In this document: one piece after another, positions 1-6,052 of the stretch | Position numbering within the stretch: position 1 is the first letter of the stretch | Layout of the letters: each line of letters starts with the position of its first letter | NCBI GenBank assembly: GCA_002774465.1 | Contig: PEYH01000038.1 | Coordinates: 1 to 13,193 of the forward strand | DNA length: 13,193 nt | Source of the DNA: Parcubacteria group bacterium CG08_land_8_20_14_0_20_43_9 | GTDB lineage: Bacteria; Patescibacteriota; Minisyncoccia; Minisyncoccales; PEYH01 | Direction: 5' to 3' | The notes under the pieces: generated by a model | Seen by the model: the letters and a program-made list of their open reading frames with translations, nothing else | What the model was told of the DNA's origin: nothing | The model's database searches: none | Position numbers and translations under genes: made by a program

Positions 1-435
1 TTTGCCGGCGGGGGTGGGTTTATTTTTGGCTGGGCAAAACCGGTTCCGGTTAATCCGTATAATTTTAAAGACCAAAAATACGGAAGCGCCAAAGTGGCCG
101 CTGCCGGTCCTGCCGCCAATCTTTCTTTGGCATTGGTTTTTGGATTAGCGTTGAGGTTTCTGCCAATCATTTATTCAGTCCAAGGATTAGGTTTGATTTT
201 TTTGTATATTGTCCAAATAAATTTAATTTTAGCGGTTTTTAACCTGCTCCCCATACCGCCGCTGGACGGCTCTCACATTCTTTTCACCTTCTTGCGCGAG
301 AAAGCGAATAATCTTAAAATGTTTCTGGTTCAGTATGGTTTTTTCCTGTTGATGATTGTGATTTTTTTCTTTTTCCAATACATCGCTTACGCGGTTTTGT
401 GGTTGATGGAATTGATAGTCGGAATCCCGATATAG
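1..435 (+). CDS. Site-2 protease family (M50) membrane metalloprotease, 3' part
   Basis: The reading frame is open from the first base, so the gene starts outside the window; 144 residues are visible. The visible part carries the family signature GWAKPVPVNPYNF (visible residues 10-22), then AGPAANL (35-41) at the start of a hydrophobic span, and NLLPIPPLDG (81-90), whose Asp is the usual second metal ligand of intramembrane site-2 proteases. Long hydrophobic stretches at about 40-58, 62-82 and 107-137 look like membrane segments. The catalytic HExxH helix lies upstream and is not seen, so activity cannot be confirmed. Such proteases cut substrates within the membrane, for example anti-sigma factors; the substrate here is unknown. 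A GTG at 94 would give a shorter frame, but the signature upstream of it shows the real protein is longer. It is probably a separate unit from the ribosomal genes, since a promoter-like sequence follows it. Family assignment is firm, function general. Confidence 0.88.
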   Translation, partial: FAGGGGFIFGWAKPVPVNPYNFKDQKYGSAKVAAAGPAANLSLALVFGLALRFLPIIYSVQGLGLIFLYIVQINLILAVFNLLPIPPLDGSHILFTFLREKANNLKMFLVQYGFFLLMIVIFFFFQYIAYAVLWLMELIVGIPI

Positions 436-441
436 TTCTGT

Positions 442-470
442 TTGACAAAAACCTTTTCTTCTGCTAACTT
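442..470 (+). promoter_or_regulatory. Candidate sigma-70-type promoter for the str cluster
   Basis: A perfect TTGACA (442-447) is followed after 17 bp by TAACTT (465-470). The latter is a poor -10 on its own but is preceded by TG one base upstream (462-463), as in extended -10 promoters. It lies in the only gap before rpsL, about 70 bp upstream of that gene. Seen: the hexamers and spacing. Inferred: promoter activity. Confidence 0.4.
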
Positions 471-476
471 GAATCG

Positions 477-525
477 TAAATAAATCGTATTTATTTTTAA
501 TTTTTCATTTTTAACTTTTAATTTG
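477..525 (+). repeat. AT hairpin and T-rich low-complexity leader before rpsL
   Basis: TAAATA (477-482) and TATTTA (488-493) can pair around a 5-nt loop. A T-rich block follows that contains TTTTTCATTTTTAA (501-514). The same 14-mer recurs at 11251-11264 and 12720-12733, and 13 of the 14 bases recur at 10231-10243, each time just upstream of a ribosomal gene. It is a member of a dispersed junction-repeat family. Confidence 0.6.
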
Positions 526-537
526 AGCGGAGCGAAC

Positions 538-948
538 ATGCCGACAATTCATCAATTAATTAAAAAAGGAAGAAAAAGGCAGCCCGCGAAAGACAAAACA
601 CCTGCCTTAGCTTCGGTTTTCAATACTATTAAAAACAGACCCAGAAAGCACAATTCTCCTTTCAAGAGGGGAGTATGCATCAAGGTTTTCACCGTTACTC
701 CGAAAAAGCCCAATTCCGCCTTGAGGAAAGTGGCCAGAGTGCGCTTAAGCAATGGGCTGGAGGTTTCCGCCTATATCCCCGGAGAAGGACATAATCTTCA
801 GGAGCACTCGGTGGTTTTAGTAAGGGGCGGGAGAGTCAAGGATTTGTCGGGCGTCAGATACCATATAGTAAGGGGCATTTTGGATACCGGCGGAGTGGAG
901 AAGCGGAGGCAGGGCAGGAGCAAATACGGGACCAAGAAGCAAGCATAA
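538..948 (+). CDS. rpsL: 30S ribosomal protein S12
   Basis: S12 sits at the decoding centre of the small subunit and helps monitor codon-anticodon pairing. The 136-residue product contains TPKKPNSALRKV (54-65), GEGHNLQEHSVVLVRGGRVKDL (82-103) and the usual basic C-terminus. Bacterial S12 is normally about 124 residues. The extra residues lie between TPAL and KRGVC (about 25-43), where E. coli has only EACPQ. The start is set at ATG 538 (MPTIHQL); a TTG at 523 would add five residues with no family support. A GGAG at 529-532 lies 5 nt before the ATG and may serve as a Shine-Dalgarno sequence. It is the first gene of the str cluster, with rpsG starting 7 nt after its stop. Oddity: the usual Pro after KDL (E. 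coli P90, mature numbering) is Ser104. Confidence 0.98.
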   Translation: MPTIHQLIKKGRKRQPAKDKTPALASVFNTIKNRPRKHNSPFKRGVCIKVFTVTPKKPNSALRKVARVRLSNGLEVSAYIPGEGHNLQEHSVVLVRGGRVKDLSGVRYHIVRGILDTGGVEKRRQGRSKYGTKKQA

Positions 949-955
949 TAAAGAT

Positions 956-1414
956 ATGAGCAAGAAAAAATTCATTGAAGTAAAACCAGACCCGATTTAC
1001 AACGACATAACAGTCGCCAAGCTTATTAATTATGTTATGCAAAAAGGGAAGAAGTCAGTAGCGCGCAAAATAGTTTATGGCGCCTTGGAAGCTATCAAAA
1101 AAGAGACCAAACAGGAGCCGAGGCAATTTTTGGAAAAAGCCATTCAAAACGCTTCGCCGGTTTTGGAGGTGAAATCAAAAAGGATAGGCGGAGCGAATTA
1201 TCAGGTGCCGGTTGAAGTTTCAAAAGAAAGGAGAGTGGCTTTGTCCGTCAAATGGATAATCCAAGCGGCCAAGAGCGGAAAAGGGTCAATGATGGAAAAA
1301 TTAGCCAAAGAATTAATGGAAGCGGCGAACAACACAGGCAACGCGGTCAGGAAAAAAGAAAATGTTCACAAAATGGCAGAAGCCAACAAGGCCTTTGCCC
1401 ATTTCGTATGGTAA
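956..1414 (+). CDS. rpsG: 30S ribosomal protein S7
   Basis: S7 nucleates assembly of the 3' domain of 16S rRNA (the head of the small subunit) and contacts E-site tRNA. The 152-residue product matches the family along its length: PDPIYND near the N-terminus, LEVKSKRIGGANYQVPVEV in the middle, and the C-terminal NAVRKKENVHKMAEANKAFAHF. It ends almost exactly where short bacterial S7 proteins end. The ATG follows AAAGAT with no clear Shine-Dalgarno sequence. The gene lies 7 nt after rpsL and is surely co-transcribed with it. In E. coli S7 represses its own operon by binding the rpsL-rpsG spacer; here that spacer is only 7 nt, so that particular control is unlikely. Confidence 0.98.
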   Translation: MSKKKFIEVKPDPIYNDITVAKLINYVMQKGKKSVARKIVYGALEAIKKETKQEPRQFLEKAIQNASPVLEVKSKRIGGANYQVPVEVSKERRVALSVKWIIQAAKSGKGSMMEKLAKELMEAANNTGNAVRKKENVHKMAEANKAFAHFVW

Positions 1415-1441
1415 TCTCTTTCCCCGCTTTGGGCGGGTTAG

Positions 1442-1550
1442 TCAAATTAAAAATTAAAAAGTAAAAGTAAAAAATGACAAAGTAAAAATAAAAATTTTAG
1501 ATTTTTAATTATCATTTTTATTTTTTCATTTTACATTTTTCATTATTAAG
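1442..1550 (+). repeat. Low-complexity inverted repeat between rpsG and fusA
   Basis: The left part is A-rich and the right part T-rich. A perfect 12-bp inverted pair lies at 1484-1495 (AAAAATAAAAAT) and 1514-1525 (ATTTTTATTTTT) with an 18-nt loop. The right arm runs to within a few bases of the fusA start. The RNA could form a weak A-U stem. It belongs to the same junction-repeat family as the blocks before rpsL, rpsC, rplP, rplN and rpsH. Confidence 0.7.
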
Positions 1551-1553
1551 CAC

Positions 1554-3653
1554 ATGCGTCAGTTTCCAGTAGAAAAATACCGAAACATAGGAATCATTGC
1601 CCACATTGATGCCGGGAAAACCACCTTTACCGAGCGCGTTTTGTTTTACACGGGCATTTCTCATAAAATAGGCGAGGTCCACGAGGGCGAGGCAATTATG
1701 GATTGGATGGAGCAGGAGAGAGAGAGAGGAATCACCATTACTGCCGCCGCCACCACTTGTTTTTGGCGCCCGACAGCGGACGGGGAAAGCAAGGAGAGGG
1801 AATGCAAAATAAATCTTATAGACACTCCGGGGCACATTGATTTTACGGCCGAAGTGCAGAGGTCTTTGAGAGTGCTTGACGGCGCGATTGTTGTTTTTGA
1901 CGGAGTGGCCGGAGTGGAGGCGCAATCCGAGACGGTTTGGCACCAGGCAGACAAATTCAAGGTTCCGAGGGTTTGTTTTATCAATAAATTAGACAGGATG
2001 GGAGCCTCCTTTGAGCACAGCTTAAAAACAATTTGGGAACGGCTGACTCCCAATGCTGTCGCCGTCCAAATGCCTATTGGTCAGGAGGGCAATTTTTCCG
2101 GGGTCATTGACTTGATTACAATGAAGGCCGTTAAATTCGAAGGAGAACACGGGGAAAAGGTGAGGGTGGAGGAAATCCCGGACAACATGAAAGAGGCGGC
2201 AGAAGAATGGAGAAAAAAAATGCTTGAAAAAGTGGCGGCCGAAGACCATGAGTTGCTGGAGCATTATTTGGAAGGCAAAGCAATAGAGATTGAGCAGATA
2301 AGGAGAGCCATAAGAAAGGGCGTGATTGATTATCAGGTTATTCCTGTTTTCTGCGGGTCGGCCCTGAAAAACAAGGGAGTGCAATTGGCCTTGGATGCAG
2401 TTGTTTATTATTTCCCGAGCCCGATAGACGCTCCTCCGATCCGGGGGAGAGACCCGAAGACCGAAGAAATAATAGACAGGAAGCCGGATGATGATGAGTC
2501 GTTTTCCGCCCTTGCCTTCAAGGTTGCCACCGACCCTTTTGTGGGCGCTTTGACATATTTCCGCATTTATTCCGGCAAACTGGCGCCGGGCACTACCTTA
2601 TTTAACTCTGCTAACGGGAAGAAAATCAGAATAGGCAGAATAGTCAGGATGCATGCCAATCACCGGGAGGAAGTGGAGGAGCTGTATGCGGGCGACATAG
2701 CGGCGGCTATCGGGCTGAAAGAGGTGGAGACAGGCCATACGATTTGCGACCCTGACAACCCGATAATTTTGGAGAAGATTATTTTTCCCGAGCCGGTTAT
2801 TTCCATCAGGATTGAGCCGAAGACAAAAGCAGACCAGGAAAAACTGGGCTTGGCCCTGAAGAAGCTGGCGGAAGAAGACCCGACATTCAAAATCAAGACA
2901 GATGAAGAAACGGCAGAAACCATTATTTCCGGAATGGGAGAGCTGCATCTGGAAATTTTGGTGGATAGAATGAAAAAGGAATTCAAGATGGAGGCCAATG
3001 TGGGCAGGCCCCAGGTGGCTTACAAAGAAACGATTTTGGAAACAGCAGAAGCGGAAGGCAAGTATATCAGGCAGAGCGGAGGCCGCGGCCAGTACGGGCA
3101 TACTTGGGTCAGGGTCAGCCCGAGAAAAGCGGGCGAAGGATTTTTATTTGTTGATGAAATCAAGGGAGGCATTATTCCCAAAGAATATATCCCAGCGGTC
3201 CGGAAAGGAATTGAAGAGGCGATGGACAGAGGGGTGATAGCCGGTTATCCGATGGTGGACATAGAGGCGGCTTTGTATGACGGCTCTTTCCACGAAGTGG
3301 ACTCTTCAGAAGCGGCCTTCAAAATAGCCGGTTCAATGGCTTTTCAGGCAGCAGCCAAATCAGCAAAGCCGAGGTTGCTTGAGCCGATTATGCGCCTTGA
3401 AGTAAGCATCCCGGAAGAATTCTTCGGAGACATTATCGGCGATTTGAATGCCAGAAGAGGGAGGATAAAGGAAAGCTTTGACAGGGCCTTGCTGAAAGTG
3501 ATTGAAGCGTTTGTTCCTTTGGCGGAAATGTTCGGTTATGCCACATCTTTAAGGTCCATTACTCACGGCAGGGGAGCATCTACAATGGAATTCAGCCATT
3601 ATGAACAGGTGCCGCATAATATTACCCAAGGGATAATTGAAGCGAGGACATAG
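1554..3653 (+). CDS. fusA: Elongation factor G
   Basis: EF-G is the GTPase that moves tRNAs and mRNA through the ribosome and acts with RRF in recycling. The product has 699 residues, normal for the family. The GTPase motifs are present: AHIDAGKTT (16-24), GITIT in switch I (59-63), DTPGH (90-94) with the catalytic His, NKLD (144-147) and GSALKNKG (268-275). Later domains show ISGMGELHLEI (458-468), GGRGQYGH (509-516), the domain IV tip GSFHEVDSSEAAFK (577-590; its His matches E. coli H583), and a domain V ending in GIIEART. The stretch between TTCFW and INLIDTPGH (72-85, with RPTADGESK) is longer than in E. coli. The ATG start has no visible Shine-Dalgarno sequence and follows a T-rich block. 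No second fusA-like gene is in view. Confidence 0.98.
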   Translation: MRQFPVEKYRNIGIIAHIDAGKTTFTERVLFYTGISHKIGEVHEGEAIMDWMEQERERGITITAAATTCFWRPTADGESKERECKINLIDTPGHIDFTAEVQRSLRVLDGAIVVFDGVAGVEAQSETVWHQADKFKVPRVCFINKLDRMGASFEHSLKTIWERLTPNAVAVQMPIGQEGNFSGVIDLITMKAVKFEGEHGEKVRVEEIPDNMKEAAEEWRKKMLEKVAAEDHELLEHYLEGKAIEIEQIRRAIRKGVIDYQVIPVFCGSALKNKGVQLALDAVVYYFPSPIDAPPIRGRDPKTEEIIDRKPDDDESFSALAFKVATDPFVGALTYFRIYSGKLAPGTTLFNSANGKKIRIGRIVRMHANHREEVEELYAGDIAAAIGLKEVETGHTICDPDNPIILEKIIFPEPVISIRIEPKTKADQEKLGLALKKLAEEDPTFKIKTDEETAETIISGMGELHLEILVDRMKKEFKMEANVGRPQVAYKETILETAEAEGKYIRQSGGRGQYGHTWVRVSPRKAGEGFLFVDEIKGGIIPKEYIPAVRKGIEEAMDRGVIAGYPMVDIEAALYDGSFHEVDSSEAAFKIAGSMAFQAAAKSAKPRLLEPIMRLEVSIPEEFFGDIIGDLNARRGRIKESFDRALLKVIEAFVPLAEMFGYATSLRSITHGRGASTMEFSHYEQVPHNITQGIIEART

Positions 3654-3960
3654 GCATAAATAATTTCCAATATCCAAATCCCAAATCCCAAATCCCAAAT
3701 CCCAAAAATTAAAATCCAAAATCCAAAGTTCAAATGTCAAATCAAGCTCAAAATCCAAAATTCAAAACAAAAAACCAAAAATCACAACCAAAAAGTCAAA
3801 ACTTCTGGATTTTAATTTGTGGTTTTGGCTTTTGGCTTTTAATTTTTAAGTTTCCTTTGACATTGGGATTTTGACATTGGGATTTGTTTGGAGATGCTCG
3901 GAGGCCGACCCCCAAACAGAATATACGGGTTCGAGATTAAACATTAAATATCAAAACACT
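3654..3960 (+). repeat. 307-bp gap filled by an A/C-rich to T/G-rich low-complexity inverted element
   Basis: The first half (about 3666-3800) is built from A/C-rich words such as CCCAAAT repeated in tandem (about 3676-3708), ATCCAAA and TCAAA. The second half (about 3808-3885) is built from complementary T/G-rich words: GGATTTTAATTT, GGTTTTGGCTTTTGGCTTTT, and two copies of GACATTGGGATTT. The two halves are therefore an imperfect inverted repeat and could fold into a long A-U/G-C hairpin. A second stem, TGTTTGG (3885-3891) with CCAAACA (3912-3918), follows and has an inner TCGG/CCGA stem. No protein is encoded. The 11-mer AAATCCAAAGT (3718-3728 region) also occurs inside the 3' end of rplV. 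Confidence 0.7.
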
Positions 3961-4212
3961 ATGGACCTCAATCAGATTAAAAAATTAATAGATAAAGAAG
4001 GGGGCAAAGTTATCATTGTTGAAAATGGCGAGCCGGTTTTGATTATCAGCAGGATAGAGGGAGAGCATCAGCAGAAGATGGCGCTTGAGAAAAGAAGACA
4101 GGAGTCGGGCGGGGGATTCGGCCAGAACAGGGAAATCAGCCAAAGCACAGAGCTGCTGGCTAAGGAAGAACTGCCTGCCGAAGAATTGACAGTTGAAGAT
4201 TTGCCTTTTTGA
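3961..4212 (+). CDS. Small unrecognised protein with a Phd/YefM-like N-terminal pattern, between fusA and tuf
   Basis: I do not recognise this 83-residue protein as a named family. Residues 1-33 (helix-like DLNQIKKLIDKEGG, then two strand-like runs, KVIIVENGEP and VLIISRIE) resemble the N-terminal fold of Phd/YefM antitoxins, where 'G-x-x-V-I-I-x-x-N-G-x-P-V' is typical. The middle (34-60) is charged and Gly/Gln-rich, probably flexible. The C-terminus (64-83) is acidic and ends in ELTVEDLPF, which looks like a short linear motif. No toxin gene is adjacent, so a classical toxin-antitoxin pair is unlikely. The start is set at ATG 3961; an upstream frame from 3871 crosses the low-complexity gap and lacks protein-like sequence. 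No Shine-Dalgarno sequence is seen. It sits within the str cluster, 119 nt before tuf. Protein-like composition and position support a real gene; function is unknown. Confidence 0.7.
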   Translation: MDLNQIKKLIDKEGGKVIIVENGEPVLIISRIEGEHQQKMALEKRRQESGGGFGQNREISQSTELLAKEELPAEELTVEDLPF

Positions 4213-4221
4213 TGCTATTAT
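4193..4221 (+). promoter_or_regulatory. Candidate extended -10 promoter for tuf and the S10 cluster
   Basis: TTGAAG (4193-4198) is followed after 17 bp by TATTAT (4216-4221), five of six matches to the -10 consensus, with TG at 4213-4214 in the extended -10 position. The -35 lies in the last codons of the small upstream gene. A second possible -10, a perfect TATAAT, lies at 4304-4309 without a good -35. Promoter activity is inferred from sequence only. It would allow EF-Tu to be expressed above the rest of the cluster. Confidence 0.42.
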
Positions 4222-4331
4222 AAGATTTACTTGTGCAATTTATGCTCGAGGGGTTGATTTTTTTTCGTATTTGAGTAATATGTTTAATATCGTTGCTAAA
4301 AATTATAATTAACATTTAGTCAGTAAAAAAT

Positions 4332-5531
4332 ATGGCTGAAAAAGAGAAATTTGAGCGAACAAAACCCCATATTAATGTGGGGACCATTGGTCATGTGGAC
4401 CACGGCAAGACGACTTTGACTGCCGCGATTTTAAAAATCCTTCATATGAAGGGATTCCGGGCTTCCGAAAAGGGCGTAGACCAAATTGACTCTGCCCCGG
4501 AAGAAAAAGCAAGGGGGGTAACGATTAATATCGCCCATGTTGAGTATGAAACAGAGAAAAGGCACTATGCCCATATTGACTGCCCGGGACACAGCGACTA
4601 TATCAAGAATATGATTACCGGCGCCGCCCAGATGGACGGAGCGATTTTGGTGGTTTCAGCGGTTGACGGGCCTATGCCCCAGACCAGAGAGCATATTCTG
4701 CTTGCTCGCCAGGTAGGCGTTCCAGCCATCATAGTGTTTCTTAATAAATGCGATGCGGTTGACGACCCGGAAATGATTGGCTTGGTGGAATCAGAGGTAA
4801 AAGAACTTTTGAAGAAATATGAATATCCGGGGGACGAAATCCCGATTATCAGGGGCTCTGCCCTGAAGGCGCTGGAGGCAACTTCGGCAGATGACGAGGC
4901 AGTTAAGCCGATACTAGAGCTTGCCAAAACATTGGACGAGTATTTGCCAGAACCCCAGAGACCGACAGACCAGCCGTTTCTTATGGCCATTGAAGACGTG
5001 TTCTCCATAGAAGGGAGGGGAACAGTTGCCACCGGTAGGATTGAAAGAGGCATTATTAAGTCAGGAGAAGAAGCAGAACTTGTAGGAATTAACCCGACTA
5101 CCAAAACCACAGCAGTAAGCATAGAAATGTTTAACAAGATATTGGACGAAGGCAGAGCCGGAGACAATGTCGGTATCTTATTGAGGGGGCTTAAGAAGGA
5201 AGATGTTAAGAGGGGTCAGGTGCTGGCAAAGCCGGGAACCATTACTCCTCACACTGTCTTTGAATCAGAGGTCTACGCTTTGACAAAAGAGGAAGGAGGC
5301 CGCCATACCCCGTTCTTCAAAGGGTATAAGCCCCAGTTCTACATCCGCACCACTGATGTTACCGGGGATGTGGTATTACCGGAAGGCACGGAAATGGTTA
5401 TGCCCGGAGATACGGTCAAGTTGACGGTTAATTTGATATCCCCGATTGCTTTGGAAGAAAAACAAAGATTTGCCATCAGGGAAGGCGGGAGGACCGTTGC
5501 TTCCGGAGTGGTGACGAAAATAATTAAATAA
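4332..5531 (+). CDS. tuf: Elongation factor Tu
   Basis: EF-Tu delivers aminoacyl-tRNA to the ribosomal A site as a GTP complex. The 399-residue product is near-standard in length. GTPase motifs are GHVDHGKTT (20-28), RGVTIN in switch I (61-66), DCPGH (83-87), NKCD (138-141) and GSALKALE (175-182). Domains 2 and 3 follow, with GRGTVATGRIERG, GGRHTPFF and the C-terminal RFAIREGGRTVASGVVTKI. The start ATG (MAEKEKFERTKPH) matches the family exactly; no Shine-Dalgarno sequence precedes it, only an A-rich stretch. The 119-nt upstream gap holds candidate promoter elements. rpsJ begins 23 nt after the stop, so tuf links the str and S10 clusters. Only one tuf copy is in this window. Confidence 0.98.
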   Translation: MAEKEKFERTKPHINVGTIGHVDHGKTTLTAAILKILHMKGFRASEKGVDQIDSAPEEKARGVTINIAHVEYETEKRHYAHIDCPGHSDYIKNMITGAAQMDGAILVVSAVDGPMPQTREHILLARQVGVPAIIVFLNKCDAVDDPEMIGLVESEVKELLKKYEYPGDEIPIIRGSALKALEATSADDEAVKPILELAKTLDEYLPEPQRPTDQPFLMAIEDVFSIEGRGTVATGRIERGIIKSGEEAELVGINPTTKTTAVSIEMFNKILDEGRAGDNVGILLRGLKKEDVKRGQVLAKPGTITPHTVFESEVYALTKEEGGRHTPFFKGYKPQFYIRTTDVTGDVVLPEGTEMVMPGDTVKLTVNLISPIALEEKQRFAIREGGRTVASGVVTKIIK

Positions 5532-5554
5532 AAGAAGCAATAGCTCTTTCAAAG

Positions 5555-5893
5555 ATGTCTACCACCAAGAAAGCCAAGATACAAGAAGCGCCTCAAAAAA
5601 TCAGAATTAAATTGAAGGCCTATGACAACAAAGTGCTGGACAAGAGCGCCCGCCAGATTGTTGAAACGGTTTTGAGATACGGGGCTAAGATTTGCGGTCC
5701 GGTTCCTTTGCCGACCGAAATCCACAAGTACACGGTCAATCGTTCGAGCTTTATCCATAAGGATGCGCGCGAACAGTTTGAGGTGAGGGTTCACAAGCGC
5801 CTGATAGATATTTTGAATTCAGACCAAAGGGTGGTAGAATCATTGACTAATTTGAATTTGCCGACAGGGGTGGATATCCAGATTAAGATTTAA
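5555..5893 (+). CDS. rpsJ: 30S ribosomal protein S10
   Basis: S10 is in the head of the small subunit; in E. coli it also acts as NusE in transcription antitermination. The product has 112 residues against about 103 in E. coli. The core IRIKLKAYDNKVLDKSARQIVET (16-38), CGPVPLPT (47-54), HKDAREQFEVRVHKR (68-82) and the terminal LPTGVDIQIKI are clear. The N-terminus carries roughly ten extra basic residues (STTKKAKIQEAPQ). The ATG follows CTTTCAAAG with no strong Shine-Dalgarno sequence. In E. coli rpsJ is the first gene of its operon behind a long L4-responsive leader; here only 23 nt separate it from tuf, so a leader of that kind cannot be upstream. The larger gap is after rpsJ, before rplC. 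Confidence 0.98.
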   Translation: MSTTKKAKIQEAPQKIRIKLKAYDNKVLDKSARQIVETVLRYGAKICGPVPLPTEIHKYTVNRSSFIHKDAREQFEVRVHKRLIDILNSDQRVVESLTNLNLPTGVDIQIKI

Positions 5894-5929
5894 TGTCGCA
5901 GAAATATTTGGCAGAGAGATGTTTTATCT

Positions 5930-5958
5930 TTTACAAACAATTCATTAAAATGGAGAAT
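5930..5958 (+). promoter_or_regulatory. Weak candidate promoter upstream of rplC
   Basis: TTTACA (5930-5935, five of six to the -35 consensus) and GAGAAT (5953-5958, four of six to the -10 consensus) are separated by 17 bp in the rpsJ-rplC gap. The match is weak in an AT-rich region and may be chance. If active, it would produce a short leader containing the folding element at 5990-6042. Confidence 0.22.
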
Positions 5959-5989
5959 AGGGCAAAAAATCCATAGCATAAAGAGTTTT

Positions 5990-6042
5990 CACTAATCCAA
6001 AAACCAAATACGAAGTACCGGGTTAGTGCCCGGTATTTTGTT
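5990..6042 (+). promoter_or_regulatory. Candidate attenuator: terminator hairpin with an alternative antiterminator helix before rplC
   Basis: Hairpin A pairs TACCGGG (6016-6022) with CCCGGTA (6029-6035), 7 bp with loop TTAGTG, followed by TTTTGTT (6036-6042), as in an intrinsic terminator. Helix B pairs CACTAATCC (5990-5998) with GGGTTAGTG (6020-6028): nine consecutive pairs, one of them G-U. Helix B uses three bases of the 5' arm of hairpin A and its whole loop, so the two structures exclude each other. The rplC start is 11 nt further on. No ligand-binding domain is recognised. By analogy with the E. coli S10 leader, L4 (rplD, the second gene downstream) would be a candidate effector, but that is inference. 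It could also be a dispersed hairpin repeat. Confidence 0.45.
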
Positions 6043-6052
6043 GGAAACAAGT

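Noticed and set aside
1423..1437. CCCGC/GCGGG stem after rpsG as an intrinsic terminator
   Set aside because: Only five base pairs and followed by TTAGTCAAATT, not a T-run; too weak to call.
2598..3101. Minus-strand open frames opposite fusA
   Set aside because: Antisense shadows of a fully supported EF-G gene, with no family resemblance.
3676..3708. CCCAAAT tandem as a CRISPR array
   Set aside because: Seven-base units without spacers; simple tandem repeat only.
3927..3935. GGGTTCGAG as the T-loop of a tRNA
   Set aside because: No acceptor, D-arm or anticodon stem can be built around it.
3871..3960. Longer start for the small gene between fusA and tuf
   Set aside because: The extra codons cross the low-complexity and hairpin region and lack protein-like composition; ATG 3961 is better.
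4186..4191. Perfect TTGACA as the tuf -35
   Set aside because: The nearest good -10 (4216) is 24 bp away, too far; TTGAAG at 4193 has the correct 17-bp spacing.
4598..5167. 189-residue open frame on the minus strand
   Set aside because: It lies wholly opposite tuf and has a Ser/Pro-rich composition typical of an antisense shadow.
6026..6052. GTG start for rplC at 6026
   Set aside because: It falls in the terminator-like hairpin, and L3 family similarity begins with the ATG at 6053.
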